Shown here: positions 8,117-15,507 of the stretch, one piece after another | How the letters are laid out: every line of letters starts with the position of its first letter | Numbering within the stretch: position 1 is the stretch's first letter | From: DATBAT01 sp036271375 | GTDB lineage: Bacteria > Acidobacteriota > Terriglobia > Terriglobales > Acidobacteriaceae | Direction of reading: 5' to 3' | NCBI GenBank assembly: GCA_036271375.1 | Contig: DATBAT010000107.1 | Coordinates: 1-16,814, forward strand | Length of the DNA stretch: 16,814 bases | Program-made: the position numbers and the translations under genes | Notes under the pieces: model-generated | The model's input: only the letters and a program-made list of their open reading frames with translations | Told to the model about the DNA's origin: nothing | Databases searched by the model: none

Positions 8117-9403
8117 CTATCCGTGGTAGTTCAAAGCTTTCAATCCGAGGAAGCGGCCGGAATCGCCCAACGCTTCTTCGATGCGGAGCAACTGGTTGTA
8201 TTTCGCAATGCGGTCAGTTCGCGAGGCGGAGCCGGTCTTGATCTGTCCCGCGCCGGTGGCAACTGCGAGGTCGGCGATGAACGTGTCTTCGGTTTCGCCG
8301 GAGCGGTGGGAGATGATCGACGTGTAGCCGTTGCGGCGTGCAAGATCGATCGAGTCGAGGGTTTCGCTGACGGTGCCAATCTGGTTGACCTTGATCAGAA
8401 TCGAATTAGCCACATTGCGATCGATTCCCTGCTGGAGCCGTTCGACGTTCGTGACGAATAAGTCGTCGCCGACCAACTGAATTTTTTCGCCGAGCTCTTT
8501 TGTGAGCATTTCCCACCCAGCCCAATCGTCCTCGGCAAGGCCGTCTTCGATCGAGACAATCGGATAATCATGCGCCCACTTCGCCCAGTACTTCACCATC
8601 TCTTCCGAACTCTTGCTCGACTTGTCGGACTTCTTGAAGATGTACTTGCCGTCCTTGTAAAGCTCGCTGCACGCAGGATCGAGCGCAATAGCGATTTCTT
8701 CGCCCGGCTTGTACCCGGCTTGCTGGATGGCTTCGAGCACGACTTCAATAGCTTCGACGTTAGACTTCACCGACGGAGCGAAACCGCCTTCGTCGCCAAC
8801 CGCGGTGTTATAGCCGCGCTTTTTCAGAACACCCTTCAATGTGTGGAACACTTCCACGCCCCAACGCAGCGCGTCGGAGAACGATTCGGCGCCCACCGGC
8901 ATAACCATGAATTCCTGGAAGTCGACATTGTTATCGGCGTGCGCTCCGCCGTTGAGGATGTTCATCATGGGCGTCGGCAAAGTGTTGGCCGCTGTGCCGC
9001 CCAAATAGCGGTACAAAGGGAGCTTGTAGCACGCTGCCGCGGCCCGCGCGGCTGCCATCGAAACCGCAAGAATCGCATTGGCTCCGAGACGTCCCTTATT
9101 CTCGGTGCCGTCGAGTTCGATCATCTTTGCATCGAGCCCGCGCTGGTCGGCGGCGTCGAAATTGCCGAGTGCGTCGGCGATTTCGCCGTTCACGTTTTCT
9201 ACAGCCTTGAGAACGCCTTTGCCCACGTAGCGCGCGCTATCGCCATCGCGTAACTCAACCGCTTCATGCTCTCCAGTCGACGCTCCGCTGGGAACGATGG
9301 CGCGGCCTTCCGACCCGTCCACTAGAAGCACTTCAGCCTCGACTGTAGGATTGCCGCGCGAGTCGATGACCTCGCGTGCCTTGATCTCCGAAATATTGCT
9401 CAT
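8117..9403 (-). CDS. eno: Enolase (phosphopyruvate hydratase)
   Basis: Converts 2-phosphoglycerate to phosphoenolpyruvate in glycolysis, and is often also part of RNA degradosomes. At 428 residues it has normal length. Key residues are all present: the SGASTGEHE loop at 39-47, Glu205 in GDEGG, metal ligands Asp242, Glu286 and Asp313, Lys338 in LIKVNQIGT and His366 in SHRSGETED. The frame stays open to 9538, but the start is set at ATG 9403: it begins with the family-typical MSNISEIKAREVIDSRGNP, and AAGGAAG lies a few bases upstream. The extra 45 codons have no family counterpart. It is the first gene of the five-gene run. The promoter should lie in 9404-9637, where TTGACA and TTGACT occur on this strand at 9473-9478 and 9451-9456 without a clear matching -10. 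Confidence 0.97.
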   Translation of the reverse strand: MSNISEIKAREVIDSRGNPTVEAEVLLVDGSEGRAIVPSGASTGEHEAVELRDGDSARYVGKGVLKAVENVNGEIADALGNFDAADQRGLDAKMIELDGTENKGRLGANAILAVSMAAARAAAACYKLPLYRYLGGTAANTLPTPMMNILNGGAHADNNVDFQEFMVMPVGAESFSDALRWGVEVFHTLKGVLKKRGYNTAVGDEGGFAPSVKSNVEAIEVVLEAIQQAGYKPGEEIAIALDPACSELYKDGKYIFKKSDKSSKSSEEMVKYWAKWAHDYPIVSIEDGLAEDDWAGWEMLTKELGEKIQLVGDDLFVTNVERLQQGIDRNVANSILIKVNQIGTVSETLDSIDLARRNGYTSIISHRSGETEDTFIADLAVATGAGQIKTGSASRTDRIAKYNQLLRIEEALGDSGRFLGLKALNYHG

Positions 9404-9575
9404 GAACTTCCTTTCGTCTGGGTTTACATCGTTAAGAAATCGGGCGCTCGAGTCAAAATTCAGGCGTCTTCCTGTCAAGTAGCCGGCGCCGCTGTAGATC
9501 TTGCTCATGTCCACCTGGAAATTGCGATTATAAATCAAGGCCTTGTCTCGGCTGGTTCCTCGCGCTGTTCCGAGG

Positions 9576-9604
9576 TTGTGACTTGCAGCGGCGTGGCTTA
9601 GAGT
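9576..9604 (+). promoter_or_regulatory. Candidate sigma-70 promoter for the secreted Gly-rich protein
   Basis: TTGTGA at 9576-9581, a 17-base spacer and TAGAGT at 9599-9604 each match the consensus at four of six positions. Transcription would start near 9611, leaving a leader of about 27 bases that contains the GGGAG ribosome site at 9626-9630. This is moderate support only. Confidence 0.35.
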
Positions 9605-9637
9605 CGCAGTTAAGAAAGCACTTCCGGGAGCTCAAAA

Positions 9638-10249
9638 ATGAAGAAATTTTTGGTAGCGACACTTCTTTTGACAGCAATTAGCGCCGTCGCGCAGACCATT
9701 CCAGCCGGCACAGCAATCCGCGTTCGTTTGCAGACCACTCTTTCGTCGTTCGGCAATAAACGCGGAGACGTCTTCACCGGCCTAGTCACAGACACGATTA
9801 CCACCAACGGTATGAACATGTTCCCCGCCGGAACCGTTCTGCAAGGCCGCGTAAGCAAGGTCAAGGAACCGCGACGCATCGCAGGTCGTCCGACCATCGG
9901 AATTGTTCCTGAAACGCTTACCCTCGCCACGGGCGAGAAGATTCCCCTTAGCGCGACCCTAGTCGACACCAACCTGCACGGAACTAGAGTCGACGACGAA
10001 GGCCGGTTCAAGGGATCAGGTCACGATCGCAAGGATTTGTGGATTTTAGGCGGAGGCACCGGCGGCGGTATGCTGATTGGAGGCTTGAGCGCTGGCGCAG
10101 TTGGCACCGGCGTGGGCGCAGCCATTGGCGGCGGGGCCGCGACCGGATACTGGCTTTATAAGAGAAACGCTGCTGTGTTACCGAGTGGCACCGAATTGAT
10201 TCTCGAACTGGATCGCCCGCTATCGTTAGCGCCGGTTAGCGGCCAATAG
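9638..10249 (+). CDS. Secreted Gly-rich protein with repeated P-(A/S)-G-T motifs
   Basis: A 203-residue exported protein, family not recognised. A clear signal peptide (residues 1-18, cleavage after AVA) is followed by a beta-rich part containing IPAGTAIRVRLQTTLSS at 21-37, FPAGTVLQGRV at 62-72 and, near the C-terminus, LPSGTELILEL at 181-191. The three PxGT-plus-strand units look like one repeated structural element, somewhat like the beta-barrel strands of TrbI/VirB10-type proteins. No type IV secretion genes are near, so I do not call it VirB10. Residues 135-172 are a Gly/Ala-rich hydrophobic stretch that could anchor it to a membrane. The ATG has GGGAG seven bases upstream. The last 14 bases overlap the end of the converging aconitase-family gene. 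Confidence 0.8.
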   Translation: MKKFLVATLLLTAISAVAQTIPAGTAIRVRLQTTLSSFGNKRGDVFTGLVTDTITTNGMNMFPAGTVLQGRVSKVKEPRRIAGRPTIGIVPETLTLATGEKIPLSATLVDTNLHGTRVDDEGRFKGSGHDRKDLWILGGGTGGGMLIGGLSAGAVGTGVGAAIGGGAATGYWLYKRNAAVLPSGTELILELDRPLSLAPVSGQ

Positions 10250-12269
10250 CTATCGGTCGTTCGCTGGGTTCGTACTCGACTATGTACCCAGCCACTGCAC
10301 TTGCCGCAACGGTCAGCGGACTCCCCAGATACATCTGGCCGGGTCCGCTGCGACCCGGAAAATTCCGATTCTGGGCGCTGATGACCACCTGATCGGGACG
10401 GCTGGAAACTCCCGGTCCTGCATTGATGCATGCTCCACAACTGGGCTCGATCACATGAGCGCCGGCGTTTTCGAAAATCTCTAAGTATCCCTTTTCGACG
10501 CAATACTCCCGCGTCTCCTGCGATCCGAACTGAATGTAAAACTGCACCGAATCGGCGACGCGCCTTCCTGCTCTAAGTGCATCAGCCAGAACTTCAGCGT
10601 ACATGTCCATGTCTTCGTTTTTGCCAGCGGTGCAGGTGCCGCCGTAGGCGATTTCGACGGGAACTGGGGTGTTCAGTTCGCGGATGTATTTTCCGTTGCC
10701 GGGATCTCCCGGTGTCGCAACCATTGGCGTAATGTCAGCCGCATCGAGTTCGATGACGTGCGCGTACTGCGCGTTGGGATCGCTGTAAAGGCCCTCGATC
10801 ATGGCTTGAGCTTCGTTCTGTTTCATGCCACGGCGTTCAGTCAGGAATTCAACCACCTTCTGGTCGGGAGCCACGATGCCGGTGAAACCGCCGATCTCGG
10901 CGGCCATGTTGGTCATGGTGGCACGCTCGTCGACGCTCAGTCGCTCTATGGCTTCGCCCGCGTACTCCATCACTTTGGCCAGCGCCTGGCCGCTGCGCAC
11001 GTACTCGAGGCTAAGAATCTTCAGGATGAAATCTTTGGCCGTGACGTTGGGATGCTTCTCGCCGCGCACCACAATGCGCACCGACTCCGGCACTTTGACC
11101 CGAACGTCTTTGGTGATCCAGGAATTGAACACGTCGGTAGTGCCGATTCCGAAGGCAACGCAACCCATGGCGCCGACGTGCGGGGTGTGCGAGTCGGAGC
11201 CGATGTTGAGCTGTCCCGGCAGAGCGTAGCTTTCCAGCACGATCGAGTGACAAATGCCTTCCGAGCCTTTGCGGTCTTTGAGTTCGCCGTGAAGCTTGAT
11301 TCCCTGCCGCTTGGAAAAGTCTTCCTGTTTGAGCTTGAGTTGCGTTGCCAGGTCGAGCAAGCCGATCTTTTTCTTTTCCTCGGAGATGACTTCGTCCAGA
11401 AATGTCAGGTGATCGCGGAAGAAGAGAATAGTTGAGGGATCATTGACTTTTGCGTCTTTGCCGACGTAGCGCTCGAAGAAGATCGCCGCCATCGGGGTGA
11501 CGTATTCATGGCTGAAGCGCAGGTCGGCTTTGGCGAATCCGGTGTCCCCGGGCTTCACGAAGTCGACGCCCTGCTCGCCTTTTTCGTTCAGCATGTGGCT
11601 GGCGAAGATCTTCTCCGCCAGCGTCAGGCCGCGCGTTTCCGTCTTGATGGGCGGGAGAAAGACTTTCTTTTGCAGGCGGGCGACGTTGAAGGGAAAGAGG
11701 CCGCCGTATTCGATCACCTGACGTGTGATTTCGTCTTCGCCCTTGGTGAACTCTTCGAGAGGAATTTGCTCGCCGTCCCGGATCTTGTCGATCAACGAAA
11801 AGTTGGTCGAAGTCAGCACGCCGAGGTTTTGACAATTTTGTTTATAGATTCGTTCGATATTCTCGGCGATCACCACTTGAATCCCGGCGCACATCTCGGC
11901 GTAGGGAGACTGCTCGCGGCTCGATCCCTTCCCGCGGCGCTTGCCACTGACCGCACAGACGAACCCACCCGCTTTCACTGTGCCTCGGCCGATTGGCGTC
12001 TCGCCGCCGCACTTGAGGCCCAGGTACGGAATCTCGCCCAGCGTCTCATCGAAATAGAAGCAGTAGTGCGCAGGCGTGATCTCGTCGGTGGAAATATCGT
12101 CGCGCAGCTTGGGATTGTTGGCGGAATTCTTGGTGTCCCAAGGTAGGTCTTCGCCGGCTAACTGGCGCTTGATGAGTTCGGGATCTTCGGTGAGGAACAG
12201 GACGCGTCCCTTGAGTTTTACTTGGTCGGGACGCTTTTCGATCTTGCGCTCAAGCAGTGATGAAATCAC
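10236..12269 (-). CDS. Single-chain aconitase/3-isopropylmalate-dehydratase-family enzyme, swivel domain first
   Basis: A [4Fe-4S] hydro-lyase in one 677-residue chain. The small, LeuD-like swivel domain comes first (about residues 45-180), with the substrate loop GSSRE at 115-119. The large LeuC-like catalytic part follows, starting near TLAEKIFASH at 215. The three cluster cysteines are present: Cys546 in GGTCT, and Cys611 and Cys614 in SCGAC. GSDSHTPHVGA and NRNFPGRSGPG are also family motifs. In E. coli LeuC/LeuD are separate chains and AcnA carries the swivel last. AcnB has it before the catalytic part but behind a HEAT domain missing here. Aconitate hydratase, isopropylmalate dehydratase or a related activity are all possible. 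No leu genes are near. GTG 12269 is preferred over the in-frame TTG 12308 because GGAAGG at 12279-12284 precedes it by nine bases. Confidence 0.9.
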   Translation of the reverse strand: MISSLLERKIEKRPDQVKLKGRVLFLTEDPELIKRQLAGEDLPWDTKNSANNPKLRDDISTDEITPAHYCFYFDETLGEIPYLGLKCGGETPIGRGTVKAGGFVCAVSGKRRGKGSSREQSPYAEMCAGIQVVIAENIERIYKQNCQNLGVLTSTNFSLIDKIRDGEQIPLEEFTKGEDEITRQVIEYGGLFPFNVARLQKKVFLPPIKTETRGLTLAEKIFASHMLNEKGEQGVDFVKPGDTGFAKADLRFSHEYVTPMAAIFFERYVGKDAKVNDPSTILFFRDHLTFLDEVISEEKKKIGLLDLATQLKLKQEDFSKRQGIKLHGELKDRKGSEGICHSIVLESYALPGQLNIGSDSHTPHVGAMGCVAFGIGTTDVFNSWITKDVRVKVPESVRIVVRGEKHPNVTAKDFILKILSLEYVRSGQALAKVMEYAGEAIERLSVDERATMTNMAAEIGGFTGIVAPDQKVVEFLTERRGMKQNEAQAMIEGLYSDPNAQYAHVIELDAADITPMVATPGDPGNGKYIRELNTPVPVEIAYGGTCTAGKNEDMDMYAEVLADALRAGRRVADSVQFYIQFGSQETREYCVEKGYLEIFENAGAHVIEPSCGACINAGPGVSSRPDQVVISAQNRNFPGRSGPGQMYLGSPLTVAASAVAGYIVEYEPSERPIAIGR

Positions 12270-12278
12270 GGGAAATAT

Positions 12279-12284
12279 CCTTCC
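12279..12284 (-). promoter_or_regulatory. Ribosome binding site that sets the start of the aconitase-family gene
   Basis: On the minus strand GGAAGG lies nine bases before GTG 12269. The longer frame from TTG 12308 has no comparable site. A TACAAT (12290-12295, minus strand) could be a -10, but I see no -35 for it. Confidence 0.55.
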
Positions 12285-12347
12285 GTGAAATTGTACGCCG
12301 CCGATCAACCAAACCGGCAGTGACCAAGGTCAGCTACATACGGAACA

Positions 12348-12447
12348 CGTAGAGGCAGGTGTCCCCACCTGCGTGCCTCGCAGCTGGCATTAGTCTCTTT
12401 CATTCGTGGTGAAAGTTGCCCGGCAGGTGAGGACACCTGCCTCTACG
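12348..12447. repeat. REP/BIME-like inverted pair of short hairpins
   Basis: Two 25-base arms, 12348-12372 and 12423-12447, are reverse complements of each other at 24 of 25 positions, separated by 50 bases. Each arm is itself a hairpin: GCAGGTG, a four-base loop, CACCTGC (12355-12372 and 12423-12440). This two-level symmetry is typical of bacterial interspersed REP or BIME elements and is too long to be chance. It lies downstream of the DUF1684 gene stop (12451) and upstream of the aconitase-family gene, so it could also end transcription or protect the 3' end of the six-gene transcript. No transposase is present. Confidence 0.8.
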
Positions 12448-12450
12448 CAT

Positions 12451-13341
12451 TTAGTGGTGGCCGTGAAGGTGATCGTACTTCTCGCCCGCAGGGATGGCGA
12501 CGGCGAGCCTATTCTCTTTCGGCGCCAGCGGGCAGGTAGCAAAAGGCGTCACAGCGCACGGCGGATTGTAAGCGCGGTTGAAATCCAGAACCACGATCCC
12601 GTCTTTCACTGGGTCAGTTTGAAGAAATCGACCGCCCTGATAAGTCTCAGTTTTCGCGGTGAGATCGTTGAAGACGAAGAACAGCCCCTTGGCTGGGTCG
12701 CCACCTAAATCCGTGAGCTGAAATTTCTGTCCGTTGATTTCGAAATCGGCTTCGCCGCTGATTGTTTCCGGAGTTACATCACCCAGGACGTTGGGAACAT
12801 CGACGGTCTTCTTCCCATCCGACGGAACCCACTTCGCGTTGACGCGATAGGCCAGGTCAATGGGAAAGAACGTCGGCCCGGAATAGGTTTTCACCGCTGA
12901 GCTTTCATCATCTCGCAGGCGAATGCCAACCCTCGTGCCACGCTTAATCACGTGCCATTGCAAGCTACCCAATTCAACCTTGGTGCTCTTGCCGGAAGTG
13001 TCGGGCTGCAAAACACCTTCGCCAGAGGGCTGGCCATCGATCCTGGCGTTGACACCGGGCAGGAACTTCACCGTCACCTGATCATTCTGCAAAGTGAACG
13101 ATCCCGCATGCGCCGGGCCCTTGGGGAATATCACTGCATTTGATTTGTCGGAGCCGAAAGAGTTCTCGCCCGGCTTCAACCAGAACAGTCCGGCGAGTGG
13201 CAACCAGTTTTGTTTCAGGTCATCCACCAGCTCGGCTTTCCACTTGGTGAAATCCTGCTGGTAGGCGGCATCGCCGGAGTCCACAGCCCAAAGCGTGCTC
13301 AATAAAATGAAGGTCAGTGCGAATGATCGACGAGCTCTCAT
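12451..13341 (-). CDS. DUF1684 domain secreted protein
   Basis: A 296-residue exported protein of uncharacterised family DUF1684. The signal peptide occupies about residues 1-26. Family hallmarks are WLPLAGLFWLKPGENSFGSD at 46-65 and, near the C-terminus, DFNRAYNPPCAV followed by ATCPLAPKENRL. The two cysteines in this stretch may be paired. The tail is His-rich (HLHGHH). The biochemical role of the family is not known. The frame is open to 13488, but ATG 13341 is chosen because the signal peptide starts there and AAGGTG lies seven bases upstream. The start is four bases after the stop of the inositol-monophosphatase-family gene, so the two are surely co-transcribed. A hairpin repeat follows the stop. 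Confidence 0.88.
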   Translation of the reverse strand: MRARRSFALTFILLSTLWAVDSGDAAYQQDFTKWKAELVDDLKQNWLPLAGLFWLKPGENSFGSDKSNAVIFPKGPAHAGSFTLQNDQVTVKFLPGVNARIDGQPSGEGVLQPDTSGKSTKVELGSLQWHVIKRGTRVGIRLRDDESSAVKTYSGPTFFPIDLAYRVNAKWVPSDGKKTVDVPNVLGDVTPETISGEADFEINGQKFQLTDLGGDPAKGLFFVFNDLTAKTETYQGGRFLQTDPVKDGIVVLDFNRAYNPPCAVTPFATCPLAPKENRLAVAIPAGEKYDHLHGHH

Positions 13342-13345
13342 AGCC

Positions 13346-14188
13346 TTACACCTTGGCGTGATCGCGAGGGTCGGGCAACGGATCAAGTCCCCGCCCGGCG
13401 AAGATTGCCTGAAACTCTTGCAGCAGTTCCGGATGCAAAGATCCATTCGAAGCCAGGGTCTCGCGGCTGTCGATCTTGAAAGGCGCACCGTCGAAGCCGG
13501 TCACTTCGCCGCCAGCCTCTTGCACGATCAGTACGCCGGCCGATGTGTCCCAAGGATTCAGATTGAACTCCCAGAAAGCTTCGAGTCTGCCCGCAGCCAC
13601 GTAGCACAGATCAAGCGCCGCCGACCCCGCGCGCCGTATGCCGTGCGAGCGAAGGGTGATCTGGTGATAGAAATGGATGTTCGGGTTCTCGTGCCGTTTC
13701 TTACTGGGAAAACCGGTAGCAAGCAGTGACTCTTTTAGCGTAGCGACTTTAGAAACGTGAATCGGCGCGTCATTCAGAAATGCGCCACCATCCCGCTCGG
13801 CACTGAAAAGCTCGTCCCGCGTGGGATCGTAGACCACCCCGGCAATCATCTGCCCTTTATGTTCCAGCCCCATCGAGACACAAAACATGGGAAAGCTATG
13901 GGCAAAATTCGTCGTGCCATCCAGGGGATCGATATACCAGCGGTAGTCGCTGCCGGTGTCGATCAGACCCTGTTCTTCGCCCATGATGTCGTGATGCGGC
14001 CAGAGAACCTTGATCCGCTTACGGATTAGCTCCTCCGAACCGCGGTCAGCTTCAGTGACCAGGTCGGCTTCGCCCTTGTATTCGATGGCAACCCGGCGGC
14101 GGAAATACGGCATGAGGAACGCGCCAGCTTCACGCGCAATCACAACCATCTGCGGAAGAAAGCTTGGACTATAAGTAGGGTCAGCCAT
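13346..14188 (-). CDS. Inositol monophosphatase family enzyme (SuhB-like)
   Basis: A Mg-dependent, lithium-sensitive-type phosphatase of 280 residues, slightly longer than the usual 260-270. Metal-binding motifs are complete: Glu71 in GEEQG, DPLDGT at 87-92 with Asp87 and Asp90, and Asp214 in NPWDTSAG. TEAD at 45-48 is also conserved. Family members hydrolyse inositol-1-phosphate, 3'-phosphoadenosine phosphate (CysQ-type) or sugar bisphosphates, and E. coli SuhB also works in rRNA antitermination. Sequence alone does not fix the substrate. There is no signal peptide. It lies 16 bases after the Hfq-like gene and 4 bases before the DUF1684 gene. Confidence 0.92.
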   Translation of the reverse strand: MADPTYSPSFLPQMVVIAREAGAFLMPYFRRRVAIEYKGEADLVTEADRGSEELIRKRIKVLWPHHDIMGEEQGLIDTGSDYRWYIDPLDGTTNFAHSFPMFCVSMGLEHKGQMIAGVVYDPTRDELFSAERDGGAFLNDAPIHVSKVATLKESLLATGFPSKKRHENPNIHFYHQITLRSHGIRRAGSAALDLCYVAAGRLEAFWEFNLNPWDTSAGVLIVQEAGGEVTGFDGAPFKIDSRETLASNGSLHPELLQEFQAIFAGRGLDPLPDPRDHAKV

Positions 14189-14204
14189 TTTTACGGGGCA
14201 GAAA

Positions 14205-14483
14205 CTAACTCTGCTTTCGTCCTCCCTCTTCGCTGATGTACATGATGTCGTGTTTGAAGATGAAGAGGTTGGGCTCTTTTTCGCGCGTCAGCCGCAACAT
14301 GGTCTTGTCGTAGTACTCAATCCAGCCTTCGACCATCTCGCCGTCAACCAGCTTCAGGCGCACGTGCTTTTGCTTTTCGCCTAGACCCTTGAGGTAGGCG
14401 GCTTCTTCCGAAGTTTCTGCGGGAGGGGGCGCGGGCTTGCCCTTACGCGGCGGCCCGGACGATCCACGATCCTGAAAAGGCAT
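14205..14483 (-). CDS. hfq: Divergent Hfq-like Sm-fold RNA-binding protein
   Basis: A 92-residue protein that aligns along its core with Hfq, the Sm-fold hexamer that pairs small RNAs with mRNAs. The stretch YLKGLGEKQ at 30-38 matches the N-terminal helix, VRLKLVDGEMVEGWIEYYD at 41-59 matches Sm1 (Hfq: VSIYLVNG, GQIESFD), and FIFKHDIMYI at 74-83 matches Sm2 (Hfq: MVYKHAIST). The Lys-His pair of the proximal RNA site is kept (Lys77-His78). The usual proximal residues Gln8, Gln41 and Phe42 are replaced by Glu, Lys and Thr. A Pro/Lys-rich extension of about 25 residues precedes the core. The start ATG has no strong Shine-Dalgarno. Context is a mixed operon. The gene symbol rests on the fold match and is not proven. 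Confidence 0.75.
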   Translation of the reverse strand: MPFQDRGSSGPPRKGKPAPPPAETSEEAAYLKGLGEKQKHVRLKLVDGEMVEGWIEYYDKTMLRLTREKEPNLFIFKHDIMYISEEGGRKQS

Positions 14484-14513
14484 GCCGCTATTCTACATGC
14501 GCAAACCGGGGGA

Positions 14514-15473
14514 CTACTGCAACTTCGAGGTGTAATAACCGGTGCGGTGCCGCACTTTGTATCCAGCATTCTTCTGGAGGGTCACTTCGATGCGGCGGAA
14601 GTCAGAGTCGGCAAATCGTTGCGACGGATAGTAGGCAAGCAAATACTGCGTGCGCAATTCGTCGCTGATTTTCTGGAAGGCGTCATCGAGTTGAGGAATC
14701 GACTTGGCATAGAAATACCGGCCTCCGGTGTCCGCGGAGAGTTGAATGAGAGCGTGCTCTCCTCCGGTATCACGCCCGGCGCTGGCTTCGATGGGTACGA
14801 TGATGATGCTGTAGACGATCGCCTCGGCAGTCTGCGCCGCCCGCAAGGCCTCTTTATAGTCGACGCTGCTGACGGTGTCTCCGCCATCCGTGATCACGAC
14901 CATCACTTTTCTTCCGTTGCGGGATTCAAGCGCATGGGAACCCAGATACATCGCGTCATACAATGCAGTTGCTGAACCCAGCCGGATGCGATCGATTCCA
15001 CGGTCTATTACTTTCATGTCCGAGGTGAATGGAGTGATTTCGTTTACCGTCTCGCTGAACGCATAAACCGACATACCGTCGACGGGACGCAGAATCGAAT
15101 GAGCGAAACGCCGCGCGGAATTAAGTTCGAGTGGCAGATCTCGACGTGTACTCAGGCTGGTGTCGATCTGCATCACGATCGAAAGTGGCAACGCTGACTC
15201 TTTGCCGAAAACCGAAATCTTTTGATCTTTGTCATTCTCAAGCAGAGTGAAGTCTTCCTTGTTCAGTCCCGCGACAGGCGCGCCCTGATCGTCGGTGACG
15301 GTGACAAAAACGTTTACCAGCTTGACGTCGACTTTGAAGGTGGTATCGCTGCCGGGGTCTTCATCTGCCGATTTCGGCTTAGTAGCCGTACCGCCAGCCC
15401 AAGGCGGTTTGGGAACTTGCGCGACGCAAGCAGGGACGAGGCAAAGAACCAGCGCAACCAAGGGTCGGATCAT
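14514..15473 (-). CDS. VWFA-related Acidobacterial domain protein, secreted
   Basis: A 319-residue exported protein with a von Willebrand factor A domain, a fold used for metal-dependent protein binding. A signal peptide covers about residues 1-18 (ending CVA). Residues 45-90 form a small beta domain (VFVTVTDDQGAPVAGLNKED) typical of the Acidobacterial VWFA-related family, followed by the VWA domain at about 95-290. MIDAS metal-site residues are visible: DTSLS at 104-108, Thr169 in GSATALYDA, and TDGGD at 195-199. The family is strongly expanded in Acidobacteria, and its partners are unknown. The frame is open to 15578, but ATG 15473 begins the signal peptide and avoids running into the upstream gene (stop at 15508). 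No clear Shine-Dalgarno is visible. Confidence 0.9.
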   Translation of the reverse strand: MIRPLVALVLCLVPACVAQVPKPPWAGGTATKPKSADEDPGSDTTFKVDVKLVNVFVTVTDDQGAPVAGLNKEDFTLLENDKDQKISVFGKESALPLSIVMQIDTSLSTRRDLPLELNSARRFAHSILRPVDGMSVYAFSETVNEITPFTSDMKVIDRGIDRIRLGSATALYDAMYLGSHALESRNGRKVMVVITDGGDTVSSVDYKEALRAAQTAEAIVYSIIIVPIEASAGRDTGGEHALIQLSADTGGRYFYAKSIPQLDDAFQKISDELRTQYLLAYYPSQRFADSDFRRIEVTLQKNAGYKVRHRTGYYTSKLQ

Positions 15474-15507
15474 TATCGTTTGGCTGCTTAGTTTGGATGC
15501 CGACTGT

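Noticed and set aside
8570..9253. Long open frame (227 codons) opposite enolase
   Set aside because: Antisense shadow of eno: His/Arg-rich, without family motifs or a ribosome site.
9404..9538. 45-codon in-frame extension upstream of enolase
   Set aside because: ATG 9403 starts with the conserved enolase N-terminus and has a good ribosome site. The extension has no family counterpart and lies in the likely promoter region.
10758..11435. Long open frame (225 codons) opposite the aconitase-family gene
   Set aside because: Antisense shadow of a gene with all catalytic motifs. No domain is visible in the reverse frame.
13342..13488. 49-codon upstream extension of the DUF1684 gene
   Set aside because: It overlaps the inositol-monophosphatase-family gene, while the signal peptide and ribosome site both point to ATG 13341.
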